DNA of 64,000 bases from Accumulibacter sp. (GTDB lineage Bacteria > Pseudomonadota > Gammaproteobacteria > Burkholderiales > Rhodocyclaceae), in NCBI GenBank assembly GCA_024235695.1, contig JACKLX010000001.1:372001-436000 (forward strand). Direction: 5' to 3'. Each line of letters opens with the position of its first letter. Position 1 is the stretch's first letter. Positions 33,765 through 44,800 of this stretch are shown in pieces. The position numbers were made by a program, and so were the translations under genes. The notes under the pieces were generated by a model, which was given only the letters and a program-made list of their open reading frames with translations, had not been told where the DNA came from and ran no database searches.

Positions 33765-35381
33765 TCAATGGCTGGTTCCCTCGGAGCGCGATATCTTGTT
33801 CCACACGTTGTACTTGCCGACCGGTTTCCTGGCCGGAATACGCTTCACCTCTTGCAAGGTCTTGGCGTCGATGACCACCAGCGCGCCATCCATCTCCCAC
33901 AGGCTGGCCAATGCGTAACGGCCGTCGCGGGTGAACTCGACATGGGCCAGCGTCTGTCCGGGCTTGGCCCTGATCTCGCCGACGACTTCGAGAGTCTGCT
34001 TGTCGATCACCTGCAGGACGTTCCGGTTCTCCTTGCTCATCATCGAGTCGGTGAACGCGTAGCGGCTGTTTTCGTGGCTGCGCATGAAGAAGCCCGGGCC
34101 GAGGGTCTTGATTTCCTTGATGTTCTCGTAAGTGCCGAGGTCGATGACGGTGACCACGCCTTCGTTGAGGTTCGGCGAGGCCATCACCGTCCGCTCGCGA
34201 CCGGTCGGGTCCTGCCACTGCCAGGTGATGCCCGAGCCGAGATGCGGCATTCCCGGCAGGTCGAGGTCGGCGATTTTCTTGCGGCCGTCGAGGAAGATCA
34301 CCTGCCCTTTGCTTGCCGAGCGCGAAGAACCAAGGATCTCATGGTAGGTCTGGGTGAAGAAGAAGTCGTCGAGGTAGTCCTTGAGCATCGTTCGCCGCGG
34401 GTAGAACATGCCCGGCGTGAAGTGCCCTTCCTTGTACTGGAAGTCGTGTACCAGGCCTTCGGCGACGGGCTCGGCCTGCGGGTCATAACTGATCTCCCAT
34501 ACTTCGGGAACGTCCTTGAGGGCGGCGACGAAACTCTTGCGCGGCGCCGCATCGTACACCGCCGAGACTCGCGAAGTCTTGTCGCCAGCGGCATTGAGCG
34601 TCGGGATGATCTTCACCAGCGAGAGGTCGCCGGCGTCGAGCAGCACCAGGCTGTGCGGCAGGTAGTTGGCGACCATCACCCATTTGCCGTCACCCGACAC
34701 CGCGGCGTTGCGGGTGTTGAGGCCGGCGCGGATTTCGGCGACGACGACCAGGTTGTAGATGTCGAACTTGGTGATCCATCCGTCACGCGAGGCGAAATAG
34801 ACGAAGCGTCCGTCCGGCGAGAACTTGGGCCCGCCGTGCAGCGCGTAGCGACTGGCAAAGCGGTGCAGGCGCTCGAGCTTGTCACCATCGAGTACCGAGA
34901 CGTGATGGTCGCCCGTTTCGACGACGATGAACAGGTTCAGCGGGTCGGCGCCCTGCAGCCCCGGGCCGGGTTTCGCCGGCAGCGCTGCGGCGTCGGCGTT
35001 GACCACATGCGAGGCGCGGATTTGTCCTTCGCCCCAGACCGGGGTGGGCGTTACCTTGCGGTAGATCAAGTCGGCGAGTTGCGCCACCTGGTCGGCGTTC
35101 AGCCGGTCGCCGAAAGCCGGCATCTGCGTCGCCACCCGGCCATCGGTGATCACTCTCAACGCCTCGGGTTTGCGCAGGCGCTCGAGGTTTTCCGGCAACA
35201 GCGCCGGGCCGATACCGCCGAAGCGGTCTTCACCGTGGCAGGCCGCGCAGTGTTCCTTGTAGAGCGCGGCAACGCCGTCCGTCGCCGCCGCGTCGCCGGC
35301 CGTGGCCGGGCCGCTCGGCGACCATCCGCCGACGGCAAGGGCCACGAGCAAGCCAGCAAGCGGCGCCAAGCGCCGACTCAT
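33765..35381 (-). CDS. nirN: cytochrome c - cytochrome d1 fusion protein, NirN-like
   Basis: A 538-residue periplasmic protein: signal peptide (LAPLAGLLVALAVGGW), a cytochrome c domain with CAACH at about residues 46-50 and a distal Met candidate in QMPAFGDRLNADQ, then an eight-bladed d1 propeller with repeated SPDGRFVYF, GDGKWVMVANY and TRDGRYALASLW units. The C terminus GKYNVWNKI resembles NirN/NirF more than the nitrite reductase NirS. NirN is the dehydrogenase finishing heme d1. Its ATG overlaps the nirJ stop by four bases. NirS itself is not in the window. Confidence 0.82.
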   Translation of the reverse strand: MSRRLAPLAGLLVALAVGGWSPSGPATAGDAAATDGVAALYKEHCAACHGEDRFGGIGPALLPENLERLRKPEALRVITDGRVATQMPAFGDRLNADQVAQLADLIYRKVTPTPVWGEGQIRASHVVNADAAALPAKPGPGLQGADPLNLFIVVETGDHHVSVLDGDKLERLHRFASRYALHGGPKFSPDGRFVYFASRDGWITKFDIYNLVVVAEIRAGLNTRNAAVSGDGKWVMVANYLPHSLVLLDAGDLSLVKIIPTLNAAGDKTSRVSAVYDAAPRKSFVAALKDVPEVWEISYDPQAEPVAEGLVHDFQYKEGHFTPGMFYPRRTMLKDYLDDFFFTQTYHEILGSSRSASKGQVIFLDGRKKIADLDLPGMPHLGSGITWQWQDPTGRERTVMASPNLNEGVVTVIDLGTYENIKEIKTLGPGFFMRSHENSRYAFTDSMMSKENRNVLQVIDKQTLEVVGEIRAKPGQTLAHVEFTRDGRYALASLWEMDGALVVIDAKTLQEVKRIPARKPVGKYNVWNKISRSEGTSH

Positions 35382-36574
35382 GAGGCTCTCCGCAAGCGGA
35401 TGTAGGGGCTGACCGTCAGGCGTTCGCGGCCGGGCGCGACGCCGATCTCCTGGTCGTCGAGATAGCAGCCGGGGTCTTCGGCCCAGGCGTCGCCGGTCAG
35501 CTGCTGGGCGCGGACGCGGGTGTTGCCGTTGCAGATATCGAAGTGCTGACAATCGCCGCAGCGTCCCGAGACACGGCGCGGGAACTGTTTCAGACCGGCC
35601 ATCAGCGGGTCGGAGAGATCCATCCAGATCTCCGAAAACGGTCGCTGGCGAACGTTGCCGAGGTCGTAATGCCACCACATGGTATCGGGATGGACGTTGC
35701 CGAGATTGTCGATGTTGGCGACGTTCACGCCCGACGAGTTGCCACCCCACTGCGCCAGGCGGGCACGGATATTGGCCGCCCTGTCGGGGAACTTCTGCTC
35801 GACCCAGTGCAGGAAGTAGACGCCGTCGGCGTCGTTGTTGCCGGTGGTGAATTCCTTGTGCAGGCCGCGTTGCTGGTAATCCCAGCAGGTATCGAACAGC
35901 AGATCCATCGCCCAGCGGGTCAGCTTGTGCTGCGCATCGTCCTTGCGGTTCTTGTTGCCGCGGCCGGCGTAGTTGAGATGCGAGAAGTAGAAGCGGTCGA
36001 TGCCTTCGTCCTCGACCAGCTCGAGCAGCCGGGGCAGGTCGTGGGCGTTGTCCTGGGTCATGGTGAACCGGACGCCGATCTTCAGGCCGAGGTCGCGACA
36101 CAGGCGAATTCCCTTCAGCGACGCGTCGAACGCCCCTTGCATGCGCCTGAACTTGTCGTGTGTCGCGCCCATGCCGTCGAGTGAAACGCCGACGTAGTCG
36201 AAATCACAGTCGGCGATGCGGTCGATGTTCGATGCGTCGATCAGCGTACCGTTCGACGACAGCCCGACGTAGAAGCGCATCGCCTTGGCGCGCCGCGCGA
36301 TGTCGAAGATGTCGGCTCGCAGCAGCGGCTCGCCGCCGGAAAGGATCAGCACCGGTACGCGAAAGCGCTTGAGGTCGTCCATCACCGTGAAGATTTCGTC
36401 GGTGCTCAGTTCGCCCGGGAAATCCTTGTCGGCGGAAATCGAATAGCAGTGCTTGCAGGTCAGGTTGCAGCGGCGGATGAGGTTCCAGATCACCACCGGC
36501 GCCGGCGGGTTCTGTCGCGGTCCGGGTTGCCTGGGCGCGGTGAGTTCCTGCATGTACTGGGAGATTCGAAACAT
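35378..36574 (-). CDS. nirJ: heme d1 biosynthesis radical SAM protein NirJ
   Basis: A 398-residue radical SAM enzyme removing propionate side chains during heme d1 synthesis. The N terminus MFRISQYMQEL and the cluster motif CNLTCKHCYS at about residues 38-47 are typical, followed by LSGGEPLLR and NGTLID. A C-terminal cysteine region (CGDCQHFDICNG) would bind a second iron-sulfur cluster. The ATG at 36574 matches homologues. It is the first gene of a two-gene operon with nirN, behind an FNR/DNR-type site. Confidence 0.92.
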   Translation of the reverse strand: MFRISQYMQELTAPRQPGPRQNPPAPVVIWNLIRRCNLTCKHCYSISADKDFPGELSTDEIFTVMDDLKRFRVPVLILSGGEPLLRADIFDIARRAKAMRFYVGLSSNGTLIDASNIDRIADCDFDYVGVSLDGMGATHDKFRRMQGAFDASLKGIRLCRDLGLKIGVRFTMTQDNAHDLPRLLELVEDEGIDRFYFSHLNYAGRGNKNRKDDAQHKLTRWAMDLLFDTCWDYQQRGLHKEFTTGNNDADGVYFLHWVEQKFPDRAANIRARLAQWGGNSSGVNVANIDNLGNVHPDTMWWHYDLGNVRQRPFSEIWMDLSDPLMAGLKQFPRRVSGRCGDCQHFDICNGNTRVRAQQLTGDAWAEDPGCYLDDQEIGVAPGRERLTVSPYIRLRRAS

Positions 36575-36629
36575 CGTGCAATTCCCGAGAGAAAACCGTC
36601 TATTAGAGCGCAGACCAGACAGCCAGGCC

Positions 36630-36643
36630 TTGACGTGGATCAA
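36630..36643. promoter_or_regulatory. FNR/ANR/DNR-type binding site ahead of nirJ
   Basis: TTGACGTGGATCAA differs from the FNR consensus TTGAT-N4-ATCAA at one position. If centred at -41.5, transcription of nirJ would start near 36595, and TCTAAT or CTAATA at about 36601-36607 (minus strand) fits a -10. This indicates induction under low oxygen and/or nitric oxide. It lies 56 bases before the nirJ ATG. Confidence 0.75.
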
Positions 36644-36853
36644 GGCTCGCAGGCTACGGCGGCCGCTGGCCGCGCAGGCTTGCCACCGACCGCCGACCGC
36701 CATGATATCGCTGGCGGCCTATTCTCCCCCGCCCTTCGCCGCCGGGCAAGCGCCGCCTTTGCCCGCGCGCCGTCGCCGCCGCCGATTGCGCCGCTTGCCC
36801 GGGCCTTAATCCAATGGGATACTGGCGTTCCGACACCCCTGAAGGAGAGAAGA

Positions 36854-37675
36854 ATGGACGCCACGGACGCTTCGCGCTGGCAGGAGCTGGCTGTGCAGTA
36901 CGGTTCCGAATTCGGTATCAAGGTGCTGGCGGCGATCGCCTTCTGGGTGATCGGTCGCTGGCTGATCGGCCGCGTCGGCAGCCTGGTCCAAAGCGCGCTG
37001 GAGCGACAGAAGGTCGATGCGACGGTGATGCGTTATCTCGGCACGGTGATCAACGTGACGCTCAACATTCTGCTGGTGATCGGTATCCTGGGCTATTTCG
37101 GCATCCAGACGACGACCTTCGCGGCCTTGTTCGCCGCCGCCGGGGTGGCCATCGGACTGGCCTGGTCGGGCCTGCTGGCCAACTTCGCCGGCGGCGTCTT
37201 CCTGATCATCCTGCGACCGATCAAGGTCGGCGACTTCGTGACCGTTGCCGGCGTCACCGGCACGGTCAAGGAGGTTGGCCTGTTCGCCTCGGCCATCAAT
37301 ACGCCCGACAATGCCCTGACGCTGCTCGGCAACGGCAGGATCTTTGCCGAGACGATCCAGAACTACTCGGTGAACGCCTATCGTCGGGTCGATCTCAAGG
37401 CGCAGCTGTCGGGCGCTGCCGATCATGCGGCGGCGATGGCCCTGCTCAGGGAAAAGGTCGCGGCGATAGCCAATGTCCTCGCCGAGCCGGCGGTCGACGT
37501 CGAGATCCTCGAGTTCAATCTGGTCGGTCCGGTGCTGGCGGTACGACCCTACTGCCACACCGACCACTACTGGCAGGTCTATTTCGCCACCAACCTGGTC
37601 ATCCGCGAAGCGCTCGCGGCGGCCGGTTTCCCGGCGCCGATGCCGGCACAGGTGGTGTTCGTCAATCAGCAATAG
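36854..37675 (+). CDS. small-conductance mechanosensitive channel (MscS family)
   Basis: A 273-residue membrane protein opening under osmotic down-shock. Three N-terminal helices, then the pore helix with GVAIGLAWSGLLANFAGGVFLIILRPIKVGDFV, the classic Gly/Ala-rich MscS TM3 pattern, and the cytoplasmic vestibule domain with GTVKEVGLFASAINTPDN and NG.I..ETIQNYS. The ATG follows AAGGAG. The upstream gap (from nirJ) is about 280 bases and holds the nirJ promoter on the opposite strand. Confidence 0.93.
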   Translation: MDATDASRWQELAVQYGSEFGIKVLAAIAFWVIGRWLIGRVGSLVQSALERQKVDATVMRYLGTVINVTLNILLVIGILGYFGIQTTTFAALFAAAGVAIGLAWSGLLANFAGGVFLIILRPIKVGDFVTVAGVTGTVKEVGLFASAINTPDNALTLLGNGRIFAETIQNYSVNAYRRVDLKAQLSGAADHAAAMALLREKVAAIANVLAEPAVDVEILEFNLVGPVLAVRPYCHTDHYWQVYFATNLVIREALAAAGFPAPMPAQVVFVNQQ

Positions 37676-37895
37676 CTTGCGTCCGGGCGGCGACCGGGTG
37701 ATCGGCCCGGCGTCGGCGCGGCAGCGTCCCGGCGCTGCTGGACGTGGGTCGACGAACGGTTGAAAATGGACGCCCCAGGACATTCGCGCCGATGGCCGAT
37801 CCATCGCGCGTGCCCCCGTCGCTTGATGAAGGTTTCTCGAGGTTTCCTCCGGCGCATGATGCTCACCAGGCGCGGCGCGTGTCGGCACCGATGCG

Positions 37896-39056
37896 ATGGC
37901 CGCTAGGTTTCTGCCGGGCAACCGGCTGACCCTGCTGAACAGCGGTGCCGAGTACTTCCCGGCACTGATCCGGGCGATCGACGGTGCGCAGCGTGACGTC
38001 CATCTCGAAAGTTATATCTTCGAGGACGATGCGACCGGCCAAGCGGTATCCGACGCGATGGTCCGGGCGGCCCGACGCGGCGTAACGGTACGCGTCCTGG
38101 TCGACGGTTTCGGCGCACGCGAGTTTGCCGACCGCCTGCAACCGATGCTGGTCGAGGCGGGGATCCAGGCGATGGTTTACCGACCCGATATCGCGCGTTT
38201 CCAGCTGCGCCGCCATCGCCTGCGGCGCCTGCATCGCAAGCTGGTGGCAATCGACGGCGAAATCGCCTTCATCGGCGGCATCAACATCATCGACGACCTC
38301 AACACGCCACACCAGATCCCGCCGCGCTATGACTACGCGGTGCGCGTCGAGGGCCCGTTGTTGGCGCCGATTCAACAAGCGCTGCACCGGCTGTGGGAAA
38401 TCGTGCTGTGGGCGAAACTCAATCGCCGCTATCGTCTGACGCACAGCTCGCCGACCGGCCCGGACGCGCGCGGCGGCCAGACCGCGGCCTTCCTGGTGCG
38501 CGACAACATCCTGCACCGGCGTGACATCGAGGAGGCGTACCTGCAGGCGATCGACGCCGCGCAGCAGGACATTCTCCTCGCCAACGCCTATTTCCTGCCC
38601 GGCCGCCGCTTCCGGAAGGCCTTGCAGAGCGCTGCCAAACGTGGCGTGCGGGTGGTCATCCTGCTGCAGGGACGTGTCGAATACCGCCTGATGCACTACG
38701 CCACGCAGGCGCTCTACGGCCGACTGCTCGGCGCCGGCATCCGCATCTTCGAGTACCGGCGCAGCTTCCTGCATGCCAAGGTGGCAGTGATCGACAGCGT
38801 CTGGGCGACCGTCGGTTCGTCGAACATCGATCCGTTCAGCCTGCTGCTGGCCAGGGAAGCAAATATCGTCGTCAAGGATCGGCTGTTCGCCGAGACCCTT
38901 CGGCAGAGTCTCGGTCAGGCCATGCTCGATGGCGCGCGCGAGTTGCCGGTCGACAGCTGGCGACGGTTGCCGTGGCATTCCCGCCTGCTGCGCTGGCTCA
39001 GTTACAACCTGGTGCGCGTGCTGGTCGGCATTCTCGGCTACGGCGGCAAGCGCTGA
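37896..39056 (+). CDS. clsB: cardiolipin synthase ClsB-type
   Basis: A 386-residue phospholipase-D superfamily enzyme lacking N-terminal TM helices, as in ClsB. It has two HKD motifs: LHRKLVAIDGEIAFIGG (His about 115) and LHAKVAVIDSVWATVGSSNID (His about 290). LLNSGAEYFPALIRAIDGAQRDVHLESYIF opens the first domain. It condenses phosphatidylglycerol (and possibly phosphatidylethanolamine) into cardiolipin. The C terminus is basic. Its last 19 bases overlap the end of the convergent gluQ gene. Confidence 0.93.
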   Translation: MAARFLPGNRLTLLNSGAEYFPALIRAIDGAQRDVHLESYIFEDDATGQAVSDAMVRAARRGVTVRVLVDGFGAREFADRLQPMLVEAGIQAMVYRPDIARFQLRRHRLRRLHRKLVAIDGEIAFIGGINIIDDLNTPHQIPPRYDYAVRVEGPLLAPIQQALHRLWEIVLWAKLNRRYRLTHSSPTGPDARGGQTAAFLVRDNILHRRDIEEAYLQAIDAAQQDILLANAYFLPGRRFRKALQSAAKRGVRVVILLQGRVEYRLMHYATQALYGRLLGAGIRIFEYRRSFLHAKVAVIDSVWATVGSSNIDPFSLLLAREANIVVKDRLFAETLRQSLGQAMLDGARELPVDSWRRLPWHSRLLRWLSYNLVRVLVGILGYGGKR

Positions 39057-40012
39057 CCGGGAAAGACGCCGCGTAGCGCCGGTACGCGCTCGACCGACCA
39101 GGCGGCGATCGCCCAGCGCCAGAGATCGCTCAGCGATCCGGCGCGGACTTTCGCCGGCACCGTCTGGCCGAGAAAATCCAGCGCCGCCGACAGCAGGGCA
39201 TTGCTGGCCGACGCGTCGACGGCCGCTGCCCGGGTCTGTTTGGAGAGCTTTTCGCCGGCGGCATTGGTCACCACCGGCAGGTGCGCGTAGCTCGGCGTCG
39301 GCAGGCCCAGCCGTTGCTGCAGCCAGATCTGGCGCGGCGTCGAGTCGAGCAGGTCGACGCCGCGGACGACCGCGGTGATCCCTTGCGCCGCGTCATCGGC
39401 GACCACTGCCAGCTGGTAGGCGTATTGCCCGTCGGCACGCAGCAGGACGATGTCGCCGACCGCCTGCGCGAGATTCTGTTGGTGTCGCCCCTGCACCCGG
39501 TCGTCAAAGGCGACTGTCCGATCCGGCAAGCGCAGGCGCCAGGCGCGCGCCGCCCGTCCGCCGGCCAGACCGGCGCGGCAGGTTCCCGGATAGACCAGAC
39601 CGCCGTCCACCGACCGGGGCGGTGCGTGCGCCGCGATCTCGCTCCGTGAGCAGGCGCAGGGGTAGACCTCGCCGTCGAGTTGCAGGCGGACCAGCGCCGC
39701 GTGGTAGAAATCGAGGCGTCGGCTCTGGACGAGTACTTCGCCATCCCATTCGAATCCGAAAGCGGCCAGCGTGCGCAGGATGGCATCGGCGGCACCGGGC
39801 ACGGTGCGCGGCTGGTCGACGTCTTCGATACGCAGCAGCCACTCGCCGTCGTTGGACCGCGCGTCGAGATAGCTGCCGACCGCAGCGACCAGCGAACCGA
39901 AGTGCAGGGGGCCGCTCGGCGAGGGCGCGAAACGACCCCGGTAGGGGCGTTTGTGGTCGCTGACGGGCGCTGTGTCGTGCTCGCCGCCGGCCGCCTTCTT
40001 ATTTTCACTCAC
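39038..40012 (-). CDS. gluQ: glutamyl-Q tRNA(Asp) synthetase
   Basis: A truncated glutamyl-tRNA synthetase paralogue that attaches glutamate to queuosine in tRNA(Asp). The 324-residue protein lacks an anticodon-binding domain. Motifs: RGRFAPSPSGPLHFGSLVAAVGS (HFGS in place of HIGH), LRIEDVDQPR, zinc cysteines in YPCACSRSEI and YPGTCRAG, and KLSKQ in place of KMSKS. The start is GTG at 40012. It is divergent from argB and tail-to-tail with clsB. Confidence 0.94.
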   Translation of the reverse strand: MSENKKAAGGEHDTAPVSDHKRPYRGRFAPSPSGPLHFGSLVAAVGSYLDARSNDGEWLLRIEDVDQPRTVPGAADAILRTLAAFGFEWDGEVLVQSRRLDFYHAALVRLQLDGEVYPCACSRSEIAAHAPPRSVDGGLVYPGTCRAGLAGGRAARAWRLRLPDRTVAFDDRVQGRHQQNLAQAVGDIVLLRADGQYAYQLAVVADDAAQGITAVVRGVDLLDSTPRQIWLQQRLGLPTPSYAHLPVVTNAAGEKLSKQTRAAAVDASASNALLSAALDFLGQTVPAKVRAGSLSDLWRWAIAAWSVERVPALRGVFPGQRLPP

Positions 40013-40021
40013 GCCGCGTAA

Positions 40022-40939
<918 letters not shown>

Positions 40940-40952
40940 GCGGGAGGTCCGG

Positions 40953-41618
40953 CTGTCCATCGCATCGCCGGTCTGGCTGTTCGACCTCGACAACACGCTG
41001 CACGACGCCAGTCGGTACATCTTTCCGCACATCAATCGCTCGATGGTCGGGTACATTCGCCAGCTGCTTGGCGTTGACGAGGACGAAGCGACGCGCATCC
41101 GGCAGGATTACTGGCAGCGCTACGGTGCGACCCTGCTCGGCCTGATGCGACATCACGGCGCTGACCCGCACCATTTCCTCCGGCATACGCATCAGTTTCC
41201 CGATCTCAAGAGCATGCTGGTCTTCGAGCGCGGTCTGTGTGCCATGCTGCGTCGTCTGCCGGGGCGCAAGATCGTTTTCTCGAACGCGCCGCTGCGCTAC
41301 AGCGAGGCGGTACTCGAGCTCACCGGCATCAGCAACTGCTTCGACGCGGTCTATGGCGTCGAGCGCCTGCGCTTTCAGCCGAAGCCGGCAGTCGCCGGCT
41401 TCCGCCGCCTGCTGCGCAGCGAAGGGATCGATCCGGGGCGCTGCATCATGGTCGAGGACGTGTTGGCCAATCTGCGGACTGCCAAGCGGCTGGGCATGAA
41501 GACGGTGTGGATAAGCGCCGCGACGCGGCAGCCGCCGTGGGTCGACGTCCGACTGGTGTCGATTCTAGACCTGCCGCGTCATCGCCAGCGTCTGTGGGTG
41601 CGCGACCAGCGGTCCTGA
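40953..41618 (+). CDS. HAD-family pyrimidine 5'-nucleotidase, non-ATG (CTG) start inferred
   Basis: A 221-residue HAD hydrolase like the SDT1/YjjG-type pyrimidine 5'-nucleotidases. The catalytic DxDxT is LFDLDNTLHD at about residues 9-18; motif II is VFSNAPLRYS and motif III/IV are in QPKPAVAGF and IMVEDVLANLRTAKRLGM. The frame contains no ATG, GTG or TTG before the DxDxT; the first ATG (41043) would delete the catalytic aspartates. A CTG at 40953 lies five bases after GGGAGG and is the best start. argB precedes it, so translational coupling is likely. Confidence 0.85.
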   Translation: MSIASPVWLFDLDNTLHDASRYIFPHINRSMVGYIRQLLGVDEDEATRIRQDYWQRYGATLLGLMRHHGADPHHFLRHTHQFPDLKSMLVFERGLCAMLRRLPGRKIVFSNAPLRYSEAVLELTGISNCFDAVYGVERLRFQPKPAVAGFRRLLRSEGIDPGRCIMVEDVLANLRTAKRLGMKTVWISAATRQPPWVDVRLVSILDLPRHRQRLWVRDQRS

Positions 41619-41832
41619 AGCGGGCTCGGTGATGATCTCGAGCGAGCACCCTGCGACCCTTCGCTGTCCGCTCAGCGTCAGCGGCGCCGAGCTTCGCCGT
41701 TCAGCGCGCTTTGCGGCGCCGTCGTGGCGCGGCTGGATCGCTGCCGTGCGCCGTTGGACAGAGTGAACTTCCGCACGCCGTGAGCTGTCGCCGTCGTGTA
41801 GACTGCGCGCGCAGCAACCCTCGTCCGTCGAC

Positions 41833-44800
41833 ATGAGAGACTCCGCTTCCCTGCAGCAACTGCCCGAATACAAGGCCATCCTCGATCATTCCGGGATCGC
41901 CGTGGTGTGCACACGCGACCGCCGTGTCTACCGCTGCAATCCGCGCGCCGAAGAGCTCTTCGGCTGGCCGCAAGGAAGCCTGGTCGGCCAGCCCGATCTG
42001 GTCTTCCATTCGAACGGCGCGGCGTGCATGGAACTGCGCCGCAAAGCCAGGGTGCCGCTGAGCGGTGGCGAGATTCTCGATCTCGAAACCGAACTGGTGC
42101 GCCGTGACGGCAGCACCTTCGTTGGCCATCTCGTGGCGCGGGCAATCGATGCCGCGGCGCCGCGCGAAGGATCGGTCTGGATCGTTCGCGACATCACGCA
42201 GGAGGTCGCCGCGCGCGACGCCAGCGCGCGTCTGCTGCGCGAGCAGCAACTGATCTTCGAGAACGCCGAAGCCGGTATCGTGATCCTGCGTGACCGCGTC
42301 ATCCAGCGCTGCAATCGTCGTTTCGCCGAAATCATGGGTTACGCGCCGGACGAGCTTATCGGGCAGTCGACGCGGATCTATTACCCGAGCGAAGAGGCGT
42401 GGCTGGAAACCGGTCGCCGGGCCTACGCGGCGATCGCTGAAACCGGAATCTTCCAGGGCGATACGGTCTTCCACCGCCGCGACGGCACACCGATCTGGAG
42501 CCGCATCACCGGCAGCATGATCAATCCGGCAAGACCGGATGAAGGCCACATCTGGTTGTACGAAGACATCACCGAGAAGCGGCAGGCGAGCCGTGCGATG
42601 GACGCACTGTTGCGCGAGCAGACGCTGATTTTCGAACGTGCGCCGATCGGCATCGTCTTTCTGCGCGACCGAATCATCCAGCGCTGCAATCCGCGCTTCG
42701 AGAGGATCTTCGGTTATCGCCCGGGTCAGTTGCTCGGCCAGACCACGCGCGCCTGCTTTGCCAGCGAAGCGGCATGGCAGGCGGCAGGGGAGCGCGCCGA
42801 CGCGGCGATAAGCGAGTCCGGAACCTTTCACGGCGAGGTCGAATACCGCACGGCCGACGGCGCCACGATCTGGTGCCAGGTCACCGGCAGCCTGCTCAAT
42901 CCCGACGATCCGCAGCAGGGCCACGTCTGGCTGTTCGAAGACGTCACTGGCCGTCGTGCCGCCGAAGAAGCGCTGGTGGACAGCCTCTGGGAGCAGCAGC
43001 TGATCTTCGACAACGCGATGATCGGCATCAGCTATCAGCGGGACCGCACCATCCTGCGCTGCAACCGGCGCTGCGAGGAGATCTTCGGCTATCCGCCGGG
43101 TGGCCTGGCGGGGCAGTCGACACGGATCCTCTTCGCCAGTCAGGAGGCGTGGGACGAGGTCGGACGCCAGATTTACGATCAGGGCACGGCGAGCGGGACC
43201 TTCGACGGTGAATTCCTCTATCGCCGGCGCGATGGCGCTCCGATCTGGGCGCGTGTCGTCGGCCGGACCATTGGCGAGAGTGATGGCCGGCAAACGTGGA
43301 TCTGGACCTACGACGACGTCAGTGCGCAACGCGCCGCGGAACTGGCGCTGCGGCAAAGTCATCTCGAACTCGAGCGGCGCGTCGCCGAACGTACGCTCGA
43401 ACTGTCGACCCAACTGCATTTCATGCAGCAACTGGTCGAGGCGATTCCCGGGCCGGTCTTCTACAAGAACCGCGAAGGGCGCTATCTGGGCTGCAACCAG
43501 GCCTTTCTCGAATTGATCGGCAAGTCGCGCGACGCCGTGGTCGGCGCGACGGTCTACGACGTGTCGCCAAGAGAGCTTGCCGATCGTTACATGGCCGCCG
43601 ACGAGGAACTGTTCCGGCGCGGCGGCTCGCAGGTGTACGAAACGCGCGTGCTGCGCGCCGACGGCGAGTATCGCGACGTTGTCTTTCACAAGGCGATCTA
43701 CGGTGTTCCCGGCGAAGGCGGCAGCGGTCTGGTGGGCATCATGCTCGACATCACCGAGCGGAGGAAGCTCGAGGCACGCCTGCAGCAGGCGGCGACGGTT
43801 TTCGACAGCAGCGCCGAAGGCATCACCATCACCTCGCCGAACGGCAGCATTATCGCCGTCAATCGGGCCTTCACCGAAATCACGGGTTACCGCGAGGAAG
43901 AAGTCGTCGGACGCAACCCGCGGATCCTCCAGTCGGGATTCCAGGACCGCGATTTCTACCGCGAGATGTGGCGGACGCTGTGCGAGCGTGGGCGCTGGCG
44001 CGGTGAAATCTGGAACCGGCGCAAGGACGGGCAGGTCTTCCTGGAGTCGCTGACGATCAGCGCCGTCAAGGGCGATGACGGTCAGCTGACCCACTATGTC
44101 GGCGTATTCACCGATATCACCGAATTGCGCAAGGCGCACGACCAGCTCGACCATCAGGCGCATCATGATTCGCTGACGGGTCTGCCCAATCGCCTGCTGC
44201 TGGGCGATCGACTGCACAAGGCGCTGCAGCGCGCCAACCGTGACGGAAAGGGGCTGGCGGTCCTGTTCATCGACCTTGACCGCTTCAAGAACATCAACGA
44301 CACCCTCGGTCATCAGGTTGGCGACCGCGTGCTGTGCGAAGTGGCGAAGCGCCTCGGCCGCCTGATGCGTGAAGCGGACACCGTCGGCCGACTCGGCGGT
44401 GACGAGTTCCTGATTCTTATCGAGGACATCGTCGACCCGTCGGCTGTCTCGCACATCGCCGACAAGATCCTCAACGTTCTGCAGGACTCGCCGGTGACCG
44501 TCGAACAGGAGTTCTTCGTCGGCGCCAGCATCGGCATCAGTCTGTTTCCGGAAGACGGCGACGACGGCGAAACGCTGATGCGGAATGCCGACGTCGCGAT
44601 GTACCGGGCCAAGGAACGCGGTCGCAACGCCTATGAGTTCTTCACCCAGGATCTGACCAGGTCTTCGCTGGCAAGGCTGCAAATGGAGACCGATCTGCGA
44701 CGGGCGATCGAGCGCGGCGAACTGCGGGTCTTTCTGCAAGCACAGTTCTCGCTGGCGACCGGCGCGGTCCTTGGCGCCGAAGCGCTGGTGCGCTGGCAGC

